Shown here one piece after another: positions 29,357 to 37,789 of a DNA stretch of 64,000 nucleotides; the stretch's first letter is position 1, and every line of letters starts with the position of its first letter. The position numbers were made by a program, and so were the translations under genes. The notes below the pieces were generated by a model. It did not search any database, had not been told where the DNA came from, and saw only the letters and a list, made by a program, of their open reading frames with translations. Source of the DNA: Streptococcus anginosus subsp. whileyi MAS624 (GTDB lineage: Bacteria; Bacillota; Bacilli; Lactobacillales; Streptococcaceae); NCBI RefSeq assembly GCF_000478925.1, contig NZ_AP013072.1:1342501-1406500 (forward strand), in the 5' to 3' direction.

Positions 29357-29824
29357 CTAAATGTAGGAAAAAGACATTTGGAGATTAAGGTAATATTGAT
29401 TGTTATACCGTAAAATTTTTCCAAATTGAGTGTCAAATTGCAGTCTGTGTCCTTTGTCGGACCAGCTTTCATAGGTTGTAGATTCAGCTAGGTATTTGCT
29501 AAACTGTGTTAAAAAGACTTGTTGGATATAGCTTTCTTCTTCTTCATCAACAGGCTTCTTAGATAGCATAATAGGAAAACTAACAAGGTAAGAACGATTG
29601 TCATTGCTACTTTGCAAAAATCGAATGTAGCGACTATCAAAAAGAAGTTTTTGACCTGAAACAGTGGCGCTTTCTTCAATTACCTGCTCAATATCTGCTG
29701 TGATTGCTGGGAGGTTTAACTGAAGCATCTGAGCCTGTCTCTGCTTTTCGATAGTTTCACTAATCCTAAGAGCTAAATAAAGAAATCCAGTAAATAAGAT
29801 AATTAGCCATGATATAAACGACAT
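29357..29824 (-). CDS. Single-pass membrane protein of the mobilisable element
   Basis: 155 residues from the ATG at 29824, preceded by GAAAGGAAT. An N-terminal hydrophobic helix (FISWLIILFTGFLYLAL, about 3-19) is followed by a soluble domain of about 135 residues. There is no recognised domain. It lies between the small OB-like protein gene and the coupling ATPase gene with short gaps, so it may anchor or assist the coupling protein. Confidence 0.6.
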   Translation of the reverse strand: MSFISWLIILFTGFLYLALRISETIEKQRQAQMLQLNLPAITADIEQVIEESATVSGQKLLFDSRYIRFLQSSNDNRSYLVSFPIMLSKKPVDEEEESYIQQVFLTQFSKYLAESTTYESWSDKGHRLQFDTQFGKILRYNNQYYLNLQMSFSYI

Positions 29825-29871
29825 ATAACAATTCCTTTCTATGGATAAGGGGAAATACTCCCCACTATCCA

Positions 29872-30168
29872 TTAAACAAGTTCAATAAAAGCAGACTTAG
29901 CTTTTACTGAGAGTGCAGCACGATTCCCATTGGTATATGCAGTGATAGAAACATTCTCTAGAACAATTTCGACTTTTTCATCAAACAAAGTTGCAAAGTC
30001 AGATACATTAACCATATCAGCCTTGATATTTGTTTGATTGAACCGACCGTCTGGAGTTCGTACACCGATAGTTAATTGGGTTTGACCAGTGCTGAGACCA
30101 GAAGTAAAATCTTTTACTTCCGATGCGCCGATAAGACGACCTTGTATTGTTGTTTGTGTAGCTTCCAC
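29872..30168 (-). CDS. Small beta-rich element protein, possibly OB-fold
   Basis: 98 residues, beta-strand-like alternation (TQTTIQGRLIGASEVKDF, VEIVLENVSITAYTNG). It has the length and pattern of small single-strand-binding-like or Tn916-type accessory proteins carried upstream of ftsK in streptococcal elements. No catalytic motif is seen. It is the first gene of the module; an IS30 copy begins 37 bases upstream of its start and may have separated it from its promoter. Confidence 0.55.
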   Translation of the reverse strand: MEATQTTIQGRLIGASEVKDFTSGLSTGQTQLTIGVRTPDGRFNQTNIKADMVNVSDFATLFDEKVEIVLENVSITAYTNGNRAALSVKAKSAFIELV

Positions 30169-30204
30169 AGGCTACCTCTTTTCTAACCGTTTTATTAAAT
30201 ACAT

Positions 30205-31262
30205 GATAAATTGCAAGAATAAGTGCAACATTTACTCGTACTCATCCACTAGAGCTTCACAAGCAGTTCTGTAAGCTAAACATTTTCGTGGTCGGTGATT
30301 GATATCATATAAGGCCTTGTTCAAAGCCTCATCAGAGATAGCGGCTAAATCTGTTTTCTTTGGAAAATATTCTCTTAGTAAGCCATTGGCGTTTTCATTG
30401 CTTCCTCTCTGCCAGGATGAATAGGCGTCCGCAAAGAAAAAGGAAATTCCTAAATTCTCTACCAGAGGATAGCAGGCAAACTCTTTTCCCCTATCTGAAG
30501 TGAAGGTTTTAAGAGCCTCTTTTGGAAATAGCTTATAAAGTTGTTCGATGGCTGAAAACATGGATTTGGCTGTTCTGTCTGGTATCTTGAAAGCTAAGTA
30601 AAAGCGCGTTTTTCGCTCCAGAAAGGTCGCTAAACAGCCCTTGCTTTTGCCTCTGGAAGACACCACAGTATCGAGCTCCCAGTGACCAAAGGTCTCACGA
30701 TTCCTGACCTCTTTAGGACGTTTGGCAATCGATGTGCCAATCCTAAATCTTCCACGTGTTTCTTTAGGTTGTCGAGTTTTTCCTTTACGACGAAGGACAC
30801 TCAAATCCAGAGCAATCAAACCAGCATAGAGCCAGTTATAGATTGTTTTAAAAGCTACCATCGGCCTTTGTTCAAGCTGATAGCGGCCACAAATCTGTTC
30901 AGGCGACCAGGAGGATTTTAAACCGTCCTCAATTTCCTTTTTCAACGTTGGTGTCAAACGAGACTTCCGACCTTTTTGCTTAGCCCTGTGGTCATACTGT
31001 TCCTGTGCTAGGGCTGCGGAGTAACCATTTTGGCATCGTCTTAACTCTCTTGAAATGGTAGACTTATGGACGCCAAGTTTACTTGCAATTTGGCAAGGTT
31101 TCAAACCTAATTCCAAGTAGGTTTCTATCTTTATTCGGTCGGTTATGGTAAGATGGAAGTAGCTCATAGTTTTTCCTCGGGATTCTGTTTGTGTGGTTAC
31201 TTACAGTTTACACCAATGAAACGCTATGAGTTTTTTTGTTGCACTATATTTTACAATTTATC
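30205..31262 (-). mobile_element. IS30-family insertion sequence
   Basis: About 1,058 bases bounded by imperfect inverted repeats: left GATAAATTGCAAGAATAAGT (from 30205) and right, reversed, GATAAATTGTAAAATATAGT (to 31262), both continuing GCAAC. It contains one complete transposase gene. No clear target duplication is visible. It lies between the two MOBT modules. Confidence 0.88.
30232..31167 (-). CDS. IS30-family transposase
   Basis: 311 residues, intact. The N-terminal HTH (MSYFHLTITDRIKIETYLE, KLGVHKSTISRELRR) is followed by the DDE domain: first Asp in GHWELDTVV, second Asp in FTSDRGKEF, and Glu in NENANGLLREYFPK. The spacing suits IS30 enzymes such as streptococcal IS1239-type. It is probably still active, as no stop or frameshift is present. 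Confidence 0.94.
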   Translation of the reverse strand: MSYFHLTITDRIKIETYLELGLKPCQIASKLGVHKSTISRELRRCQNGYSAALAQEQYDHRAKQKGRKSRLTPTLKKEIEDGLKSSWSPEQICGRYQLEQRPMVAFKTIYNWLYAGLIALDLSVLRRKGKTRQPKETRGRFRIGTSIAKRPKEVRNRETFGHWELDTVVSSRGKSKGCLATFLERKTRFYLAFKIPDRTAKSMFSAIEQLYKLFPKEALKTFTSDRGKEFACYPLVENLGISFFFADAYSSWQRGSNENANGLLREYFPKKTDLAAISDEALNKALYDINHRPRKCLAYRTACEALVDEYE

Positions 31263-31267
31263 AATAA

Positions 31268-31295
31268 AAAAAGAGAGGCTTTCACCTCTCAAGTT
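31268..31295 (-). terminator. Terminator downstream of the 96-residue gene
   Basis: GAGAGG / CCTCTC stem with a six-base loop followed on the minus strand by seven T residues; directly after the stop at 31301. Confidence 0.8.
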
Positions 31296-31300
31296 TTTAA

Positions 31301-31591
31301 CTAATTTGCCAACTCAGACAATGCTTTTCCACATCCACGAAGAATGCCTTGGAAATGTCGCATTTCTTTATTAGCCCACCAATATTTTTTCAGTTCGCTT
31401 TGAATATCTTCAAGTCCTGATTCTTTTATCTGTTTACCAGTCAATTCCTCAAACTGTTCATTTTTCAAAAGATTATTTAATCGTTGGGAAGCGTCAAATG
31501 CTTCCTCGAATTTATTTGTCTGTAAAAGTTCGCCCAATTCAGAAGAAGTGCCTTTTACTTGTTTAATAAACGTTTTTGTTGTTTCAGCCAT
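31301..31591 (-). CDS. Hypothetical protein of the second module
   Basis: 96 residues, acidic and helical (MAETTKTFIKQVKGTSSELG, ending RGCGKALSELAN). It is preceded by a good AAAGGAG ribosome site and followed by a strong terminator, so it is a real last gene of a transcript. No family is recognised. It lies downstream of the second Rep gene. Confidence 0.6.
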   Translation of the reverse strand: MAETTKTFIKQVKGTSSELGELLQTNKFEEAFDASQRLNNLLKNEQFEELTGKQIKESGLEDIQSELKKYWWANKEMRHFQGILRGCGKALSELAN

Positions 31592-31686
31592 TTTTGTTTC
31601 TCCTTTTTATTATATTATTTATAGCTTTACTTTTATAACTAACCTACTTCTTTGTAGGTGAACGAATCATCCTCATCTTTTTAACT

Positions 31687-32076
31687 CTACTTTCTAAAAG
31701 ATTCCCTTCGTGCTAACAAACGCTTATACAAACGATGTTCCGCACAAAGTTTTAATATAACTTCCCTTTGTTTCTTTTCAGATTGCATTAAAATTCCAAA
31801 AATCAATAACCTTCTTTTCAAAGTAACTAACTGTCTTAAATCCCGTTCATAATCTTGTTGTAAAACAAATAAACCTGCAAAAGTATCTTTATCACAAGAA
31901 GAACGAGCTTGACGAACCAATTCTTGAATATCCATTTGATAAGTATTCATTGTCCCTTGTTCTATTTCAGGATGATAAAACACTCTATCTGGAATCATCA
32001 AAACACAACTTTTTACAATTGGTTCTAAGTCCTCTCTGCTTTCCAAAAATAACTTCAACTGCTTTTCTGCATACAT
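31687..32076 (-). CDS. Hypothetical protein of the second module
   Basis: 129 residues, helical and basic at the C-terminus (RRLLIFGILMQSEKKQREVI, RLYKRLLARRESFRK). Its start has an AAGGAG ribosome site inside the end of the Rep gene and overlaps it by 22 bases, so the two are coupled. No recognised domain; a plasmid-type copy-control or accessory role is possible but unsupported. Confidence 0.6.
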   Translation of the reverse strand: MYAEKQLKLFLESREDLEPIVKSCVLMIPDRVFYHPEIEQGTMNTYQMDIQELVRQARSSCDKDTFAGLFVLQQDYERDLRQLVTLKRRLLIFGILMQSEKKQREVILKLCAEHRLYKRLLARRESFRK

Positions 32077-33296
32077 GAAAGACTGCTCCTTACTGAATTT
32101 AAAATTTTCTCACCTCGATCGTTTAGTTCTCCTGAATTGATAATCATTCGCAAATTTTCTTCACAAACTAATTTGTCATATTCTTCTACCAAAGCAAGTG
32201 AATCAGATACCTGGTGCATTAACCAGCGGATAGTGCGTTCAATGTTATATGCTTCAGGCTGAGTTGATAATTTCAACGGTTCAACTCCGCCAAATAACAA
32301 TTGCCATTTTTTATCCATAAGATAAGCACCATAATCATTCAAGCCGTCATAAACATTGATTTTACTATTGATTAAAGCTCGTGCAATTTCTGCTAGGTCT
32401 ACACCTAACAAGTATTCTTCCACCACTCCTTGAGCCTTTCCATGAGATAAACGAATTTCATACCGATTCCAAATTCCAAATACTTCCAAGGACTCTTCTA
32501 TACTTAGATTTTCTTGTTTCGCTAACTCATATCGTTTTTCATAAAAGTTAAAATACATTTCAGATTGACGACTGCCAAAATAAAGAGAAATACCTTGACG
32601 ATTTTCCTCAATTTCCTGTTCATCTTCAAAATTTAAAGAACCACCACCAATGTAATTCCATGTCCGCATACTATTGAAATCCAATTCTTTATGATAATAC
32701 TTTGTAATCATATCTGATAACAAAAATTGTTCTGTTTCCTTTTCATATCCTTGATACAATTCATCAATTGCCAAATCTAAGCGAGTAACACGCATATCTT
32801 CTCCGTAAGCTATCTTTAATTCTCGAAAAAAATCAAGCCAAGTAATTCCCTCATTTTCAAAAATGAGTTCCATTTGGCGACAACCTTTCCCAGACAGCTG
32901 CATTGTGATTTGATAATTACCTGCTTCAAATTTATCAAAATAATCAAAAATCCAAATATCACCCCGTTTCCACAAGTGGTTATAATTCATCAGCTTAGAT
33001 TCATACGACTGAAAGTCTTTAAAAGCAACATGCAAAAATTTTTTACAAAAAAATTCTAAGTCTCGTATGCTCATTAACGTAATTCTCACATAGTCCACCA
33101 TCACACGTAATCGAGACGGATCATGCTCTAAACAACCAAACTTAGACTTTATTTCACGAAACTTATCTAGTGTCAATTCACGACGACCTGTTTCATAGAA
33201 TTTTAAACTCTGCAAACTAATTCCTGCAGATAAAGCAAATTCTTTTTGAGTTAATTTTCGTTTCTTTCTAAAATCCTTTAAGTACATTGGATTCAT
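32055..33296 (-). CDS. HTH plus Rep_trans (MOBT) replication initiator-relaxase
   Basis: 413 residues from ATG 33296 with AAGGAG nine bases upstream. Residues 1-60 are a Cro/CI-type HTH (FRKKRKLTQKEFALSAGISL). The rest is the Rep_trans domain: ITMQLSGKGCRQMELIF, then MRVTRLDLAIDELYQGYEK and SLYFGSRQSEMYFNFYEKRY with the nicking Tyr region. The frame is intact, unlike the first module's copy. It would nick the nearby candidate oriT. The HTH suggests self-regulation through the repeats just upstream. Confidence 0.85.
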   Translation of the reverse strand: MNPMYLKDFRKKRKLTQKEFALSAGISLQSLKFYETGRRELTLDKFREIKSKFGCLEHDPSRLRVMVDYVRITLMSIRDLEFFCKKFLHVAFKDFQSYESKLMNYNHLWKRGDIWIFDYFDKFEAGNYQITMQLSGKGCRQMELIFENEGITWLDFFRELKIAYGEDMRVTRLDLAIDELYQGYEKETEQFLLSDMITKYYHKELDFNSMRTWNYIGGGSLNFEDEQEIEENRQGISLYFGSRQSEMYFNFYEKRYELAKQENLSIEESLEVFGIWNRYEIRLSHGKAQGVVEEYLLGVDLAEIARALINSKINVYDGLNDYGAYLMDKKWQLLFGGVEPLKLSTQPEAYNIERTIRWLMHQVSDSLALVEEYDKLVCEENLRMIINSGELNDRGEKILNSVRSSLSCMQKSS

Positions 33297-33320
33297 GCAA
33301 ATTTTCTCCTTTTTCTTCAT

Positions 33321-33380
33321 AAAGTTTACAGTTTTCCGCCCAAAAGTTTACAGTATCAAAAACTCGTAAACCCTTGATAC
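33321..33380. promoter_or_regulatory. Repeated boxes upstream of the second Rep gene
   Basis: AAAGTTTACAG occurs at 33321-33331 and 33343-33353, exactly 22 bases (two helical turns) apart. It is followed by inverted arms GTATCAA (33353-33359) and TTGATAC (33374-33380). The pattern suits an operator for the HTH domain of the Rep protein. Confidence 0.5.
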
Positions 33381-33423
33381 ACTTGGGATAAGGCGGGTTG
33401 TAATTTGTATTTTTTCAAATATT

Positions 33424-33445
33424 ACCCCCCTATTAGAAATCAGGG
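33424..33445. other. Candidate oriT of the second mobile module
   Basis: ACCCCCCTATTAGAAATCAG followed by GGGT forms a C-run/G-run hairpin between the FtsK gene and the Rep gene. Position and design match MOBT origins of the Tn916/ICEBs1 kind and the candidate at 28519. Confidence 0.5.
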
Positions 33446-33465
33446 GTTGAAAATTGAAAATCCCT

Positions 33466-33553
33466 CTGATGAGAGATAGGATAACCGGTGTATCGGGATA
33501 AACGGCTGCCCTACGGTCAGACCTATCCCTACACCTATCCTATCTCTCATCAG
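33466..33553. repeat. Long nested inverted repeat, possible single-strand origin
   Basis: Perfect 18-base arms CTGATGAGAGATAGGATA (33466-33483) and the complement (33536-33553) enclose a second pair, GGTGTATCGGGATA (33487-33500) and TATCCCTACACC (33524-33535). The 88-base structure would fold into a long hairpin with a 23-base tip. Placed next to the candidate oriT and Rep gene, it fits a lagging-strand (single-strand) origin or a structured DNA signal; it lacks a T-tract typical of a terminator. Confidence 0.7.
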
Positions 33554-33578
33554 AAGGAGCTCAATAGCCCTTCTTCTA

Positions 33579-35252
33579 CTATTCTCCCGTAAAATACTGA
33601 GATAATAGCTGTTTCCACGTGCCTGTATAATTCTCTTTCTTTTCAAAAAGACGACTTACCAACTGCAATTCATCATCTGAAAAAATAATATTTCCTTCCT
33701 CACGTGTAAACTGATGATAGTCTTCCTCTTCCAGGAGAGCTACCAATTTTGTAACTTGACTAAAAGTTTTTTTCGCTTCTTTAGCCACGTCCATTACACT
33801 AAACAATACTACATCTTCCAATGGCATTTCCTCCATTTCTTCTACATCAAATGGCTCTAATTTCTCTTGAACAATAGATTGACCTTCCGTCGCCTTCTTC
33901 GCAAACTCTAACAAATCATCACTCATCAGCAAATCTGCTTGTAATTGTGTATTCTCCATTGGATCAAATTGATTTTCATGACGTTCAATTTTCACAAACT
34001 CATCATAAAATGAAAAACCTTTTGTCAACAATGGTGAATAAAATTCTCGTGCTACTTCTCCAAAAACAGCTGCATAGCCTCGCCCATAGACACGACGACC
34101 AGAAACGTATTTCACATACTTAAATTCCTTATTACGATTTTCAGCACCAAATAAAGAATCATAACCATACTCATCCAATCGACCTACAGAAATCCGAAAG
34201 TTAATATTTGCTTGTAATTTTGAACCTAAATCATCACGAGATGGCTTTTGCATAGCTATAATCCCAAAACATCCAGCTTGGCGTCCTAACAACAGAAATT
34301 GACCAATTGCATCATCTACTAAATTCCTTTGTTTAAAATCCAGCATAGACATTAAAGCATTGTACTCATCACAAACAAAAAAGTATGGCTCTAACCCATA
34401 CTCATAATATTTCTTCAAATCCTTATGTCCCAAACGTTGCATTTCACTACGCATAAAATCGTATCTAGCCATCATTATAACAACAGCATTTTGAAAACGC
34501 TGAACAATATCCTGAATTTCAAAAACAACACGACCTTGAAAAGCAGGCATATCCGCCATCGTGACAAAATCTGCACGTTTTGGATCACAAATATCTACTA
34601 CACCAATCTTTGCCAAGCAATCAATCAACAAACGTAGTAAAACAGTCTTACCTCCACCAGCACCACCTGCAACAAGTAAATGAGGATCATCAATAAAATC
34701 CCAATAAAGATTTTTCATTAAGCGAACCCCTTTTTCCTTATCCCAAATAACTTCTGGTATTGAAATCCGATTCAAATAAGCAGAATAAGCCAATTTATAA
34801 GTTTTAAACTTTGGTTCATCTAACGTTTCCATGAAATCCATAAAAAACGTATCTTCTAGTTCTCCACCCATTTTTTTAAATTTTTCCTGAAACTTATTTC
34901 CAGCCATTTTAAATGAGATAGATAAGTCATATTTACCTTGTTGCATATAAACAGGCGGAAATTTAATAGACTTCTGCTTACTCCCCTGCTTTGTCTTTTC
35001 ATAAACATAACCATGTTCAAATGAATAAAAAGACAATTTACCCAATCGTTCCATTTTCTTAAAAAATGGTGTGACTTCTTGCAAAAACCAAGTTAAATAA
35101 ATTGAGAAAAAAACAGATAATAAAAAGAAACCTACTGTTAAACCAATTTGAACATAATCAAGAGCTTGATAATCTTTTATATGTAAATACATATAAAATA
35201 ATACAACCACAAAAAAAGGAGAAAAAAAGAAACCAAATAAAATATAATTCAT
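33579..35252 (-). CDS. FtsK/SpoIIIE-family coupling protein of the second module
   Basis: 557 residues from ATG 35252, the natural start. Two N-terminal membrane helices (about 3-23 and 36-57) precede the ATPase domain: Walker A GGAGGGKT (196-203), CDPKRADF, Walker B PYFFVCDEYNALM and LLGRQAGCFGIIAMQKPSRDD. The C-terminal 130 residues are acidic. It is a conjugation/mobilisation coupling protein. The IS982 element abuts the start codon, so the native ribosome site and promoter are lost; a TTG in the IS end could give a seven-codon extension. Confidence 0.88.
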   Translation of the reverse strand: MNYILFGFFFSPFFVVVLFYMYLHIKDYQALDYVQIGLTVGFFLLSVFFSIYLTWFLQEVTPFFKKMERLGKLSFYSFEHGYVYEKTKQGSKQKSIKFPPVYMQQGKYDLSISFKMAGNKFQEKFKKMGGELEDTFFMDFMETLDEPKFKTYKLAYSAYLNRISIPEVIWDKEKGVRLMKNLYWDFIDDPHLLVAGGAGGGKTVLLRLLIDCLAKIGVVDICDPKRADFVTMADMPAFQGRVVFEIQDIVQRFQNAVVIMMARYDFMRSEMQRLGHKDLKKYYEYGLEPYFFVCDEYNALMSMLDFKQRNLVDDAIGQFLLLGRQAGCFGIIAMQKPSRDDLGSKLQANINFRISVGRLDEYGYDSLFGAENRNKEFKYVKYVSGRRVYGRGYAAVFGEVAREFYSPLLTKGFSFYDEFVKIERHENQFDPMENTQLQADLLMSDDLLEFAKKATEGQSIVQEKLEPFDVEEMEEMPLEDVVLFSVMDVAKEAKKTFSQVTKLVALLEEEDYHQFTREEGNIIFSDDELQLVSRLFEKKENYTGTWKQLLSQYFTGE

Positions 35253-36214
35253 ACCCGTGGTGCTAGTTAAGTTCAAAATAGCTCAAATTATAAGTCAATA
35301 GGATTTGTTCAATCCTCAGTTGTAGTCCAGCTACTCCTCTGGCAAAGGTGTGTTCCATATCAAAGAGAGCACATAACTCAGAAAAGCGCGTTTCAATGGT
35401 TCTCCTCATAACTAGTAATCTCCAGTTGTTATGCTGGCTCGCGCTTCCCATATTCTGACGTAAGGGCGTCCATAAATGATACCCTCTCTGTTTCAACCGA
35501 TCTTTAAGAGCCTGACTGAGATACCCTAAATCTGCTAAAATCACAGATTGTTGGCAGCCTTCCAATAAATCCTCCACCACTTTGATATCATGAACAGAAG
35601 CTGACGTGACAATATAGTTCAGAATATAACCAGATAAGGTAACGAGCATGTGAACTTTAAAACTATAGAACCATAAGTGTTTTGACGCATTGTAGCCAAT
35701 GTCTACCAATCCTTCGAAAATACTTGCTCTATGGTTACGAACAGACTGACAAAGTGGTAGGGGAAAACTGTCTACGATGGCAATCGTATTGGGGGAGATT
35801 TGGTCATTCATCGCCTGACGAATGAGTTGTAGCAACCAAATCAACTGCCTTGAACGACGATTGAAGCGACTTCTTTCCAGCAGTCGGCCACAGGGAAATA
35901 GTTGGCAGATTCGGTGAAAATGACGTTGGGATTTGATTCCTAGTTCAGCTTGCAAGAGCAGTAAGACTAATAGAGATTCATCCGAAACTTTTGACAGGCT
36001 GACATTATGACGATGTTTCAATGAATCAGGGCAATAATCCCGATAAAGCTGATGACAAATTTTTGATAATTGCTTCATATTCCATTGTAAATGATGGGAT
36101 TTAGCGGTATACTGTAAGTGGCTCATTTGGACTAACCTCCTGTATGTTTCGTCACTTACAGTATAGTCCTTTTGGGCTTTTTATGGTGTTTTGAGGTTAA
36201 CTAGCACCACGGGT
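35253..36214 (-). mobile_element. IS982-family insertion sequence
   Basis: 962 bases bounded by inverted repeats ACCCGTGGTGCTAGTTAA at 35253 and its complement ending at 36214. It contains one complete transposase. Flanking bases (ATAATTCAT on the left, TAGTTCTAT on the right) do not match, so no target duplication is visible; a later deletion or recombination is likely. Confidence 0.9.
35263..36126 (-). CDS. IS982-family transposase
   Basis: 287 residues, intact. DDE residues are visible as IVDSFPLPLC, VILADLGYLSQ and RTIETRFSEL. The N-terminal YRDYCPDSLKHR and VSDESLLVLLLL segments are typical of IS982. The stop codon lies inside the terminal repeat, only 11 bases from the end of the element. 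Confidence 0.92.
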   Translation of the reverse strand: MSHLQYTAKSHHLQWNMKQLSKICHQLYRDYCPDSLKHRHNVSLSKVSDESLLVLLLLQAELGIKSQRHFHRICQLFPCGRLLERSRFNRRSRQLIWLLQLIRQAMNDQISPNTIAIVDSFPLPLCQSVRNHRASIFEGLVDIGYNASKHLWFYSFKVHMLVTLSGYILNYIVTSASVHDIKVVEDLLEGCQQSVILADLGYLSQALKDRLKQRGYHLWTPLRQNMGSASQHNNWRLLVMRRTIETRFSELCALFDMEHTFARGVAGLQLRIEQILLTYNLSYFELN

Positions 36215-36307
36215 TAGTTCTATTTTATCATAATCTAGCCTTCTCTGTGATTTGTTAGCGGATACAATTATTTTTATAGGAGAATTTTTGTTAAATGAAT
36301 TCCAGAT

Positions 36308-36338
36308 AAAAAGGAGAAGAACGATGTCGTTCTCTCCT
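36308..36338 (-). terminator. Terminator after the glucosaminidase gene
   Basis: GGAGAGAACGA / TCGTTCTTCTCC stem followed by TTTTT on the minus strand, 25 bases past the stop. Confidence 0.85.
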
Positions 36339-36362
36339 ACTAAATTTCTTTCAAATAAAATA

Positions 36363-37070
36363 TTATTGATGACGATTTGCCCAAGCAACATCCAAATCTA
36401 ACACTTCTTGTGTTGTGTATTGTTGACGATAAGGATTGTAGACTTTGTTAGTTGTTGCAACATTGGTTGCTTGCACATTTGGTACATCGTATTGTGTCAA
36501 ATTATACTGTTGAATCAAATTATTCAACTTAACATTATAGCTTGTATCCGTTGCATAGACACCTGTTAAAGCAGCAGTCGCATTCATATAGCTGGTCGTA
36601 TTACTCTTCCAAGCAGAAGTGTAGCGGCTATGTTTTAAAATCGCCACATAGTCTTGTAAAGATTCAACATAACTTGGATAGGATCTAAATTCTGCATTGA
36701 CATTATAAGTATTTCCTTGCCCATCATCTTCTAGTGTAGCCATTGTTGCTGATTGCCCAGCATACTGTCCTTTGATGCCAAATAAATTATGATGAGGAGC
36801 GGCTGATAAAGCAGAACGTCCAGAATTGCTTTCCAGAATGGCTTGTGCAATCATAACCGAAGCATACAAATCATTCTCTTGTCCTAATTGACGAGCCGTT
36901 TCACCAATTTGTGAAATGAACACCTCTGTTTGAGTTAACGGACGTTGGTAAGTCTCATCATTGGCACTAGCTGGGTGAACTTGCTTGGACAAAACTGCAC
37001 TAACCAATAAAGCGGCGACCGCCAAAGCTAGAACTGTTAAAATTCTTTTTTTCAATTTTTTCTTTCTCAT
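36363..37070 (-). CDS. Secreted/membrane-anchored endo-beta-N-acetylglucosaminidase
   Basis: 235 residues. An N-terminal basic stretch and hydrophobic helix (ILTVLALAVAALLVSAVL, about 10-27) form a signal anchor or signal peptide. The glucosaminidase (Flg/LytG-like) domain spans about 50-190, with the catalytic Glu in AQAILESNSGRS and the conserved PHHNLFGIKG. A Thr/Asn-rich tail follows without cell-wall repeats. It should cut peptidoglycan glycan strands. It is monocistronic with its own terminator and probably marks the start of core DNA right of the island. Confidence 0.87.
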   Translation of the reverse strand: MRKKKLKKRILTVLALAVAALLVSAVLSKQVHPASANDETYQRPLTQTEVFISQIGETARQLGQENDLYASVMIAQAILESNSGRSALSAAPHHNLFGIKGQYAGQSATMATLEDDGQGNTYNVNAEFRSYPSYVESLQDYVAILKHSRYTSAWKSNTTSYMNATAALTGVYATDTSYNVKLNNLIQQYNLTQYDVPNVQATNVATTNKVYNPYRQQYTTQEVLDLDVAWANRHQ

Positions 37071-37149
37071 AGCTTATTCTCCAGTATAATATATTTTGAT
37101 TATAACATAAAATTCCCAGCCCTTAGTTACAATTTGGTGACAGATTCAT

Positions 37150-37182
37150 TATAAAAAACCGAGAAAATGATTCTCAGTCTTT
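37150..37182 (-). terminator. Terminator after engB
   Basis: ACTGAGAATCATTTTCTCGG stem-loop followed by TTTTTT on the minus strand. Confidence 0.75.
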
Positions 37183-37190
37183 CTTCAACT

Positions 37191-37778
37191 CTAAATTTTT
37201 TCCAAAATCGCATCCCAAGCTGCTTCTAAACCATCTTTATTGACAGATGAAAAAACAATAAAATCATCATCTTTATCAAAATCTAACTTTTTCTTAATGA
37301 CTGATTCGTGCTTGTTCCATTTGCCGCGTGGAATTTTATCAGCTTTCGTGGCTACGACAATGACTGGTATTTCATAATATTTGAGAAATTCGTACATTTG
37401 TACATCGTCTGCACTTGGCTCATGCCGAAAATCCACTAGACTGACAACTGCTCTGAGATTTTCCCTGCTCGTAAGATATTCCTCGATCATCTTGCCCCAC
37501 TTCGCTCGTTCTGTCTTAGAAACTTTAGCATAGCCATATCCTGGGACATCCACAAAACGAAGTTTGTCATCAATATTGAAGAAATTCAGCAATTGCGTTT
37601 TTCCTGGCTTGCCAGAAGTTCGAGCTAGATTTTTTCGATTTAACAATGTATTGATAAAGGAAGATTTACCAACATTTGATCGTCCAGCAAGGGCAATTTC
37701 AGGAATCTCATCTTGCGGATAATGAGATTTATTTGCTGCACTTAGCAAAATTTCTGCATTGTGTGTGTTAATTTCCAT
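37191..37778 (-). CDS. engB: Ribosome biogenesis GTPase YsxC/EngB
   Basis: 195 residues, TRAFAC GTPase acting in 50S subunit assembly. Motifs: G1 [10 protein letters not shown] (about 32-41), G2 around TSGKPGKT, G3 DVPGYG, G4 TKADK, and VFSSVNKDG (G5). It lies 11 bases downstream of clpX, the standard clpX-engB pair. Confidence 0.97.
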   Translation of the reverse strand: MEINTHNAEILLSAANKSHYPQDEIPEIALAGRSNVGKSSFINTLLNRKNLARTSGKPGKTQLLNFFNIDDKLRFVDVPGYGYAKVSKTERAKWGKMIEEYLTSRENLRAVVSLVDFRHEPSADDVQMYEFLKYYEIPVIVVATKADKIPRGKWNKHESVIKKKLDFDKDDDFIVFSSVNKDGLEAAWDAILEKI

Positions 37779-37789
37779 TGCACACCTCT

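Noticed and set aside
30195..31275. Target-site duplication of the IS30 copy
   Set aside because: Flanks do not match beyond chance.
33440..33646. 68-codon minus-strand frame
   Set aside because: It runs through the long hairpin and the end of ftsK; composition is not protein-like.
36197..36391. 64-codon minus-strand frame
   Set aside because: It begins inside the glucosaminidase gene, crosses that gene's terminator and ends in the IS982 repeat; no ribosome site.
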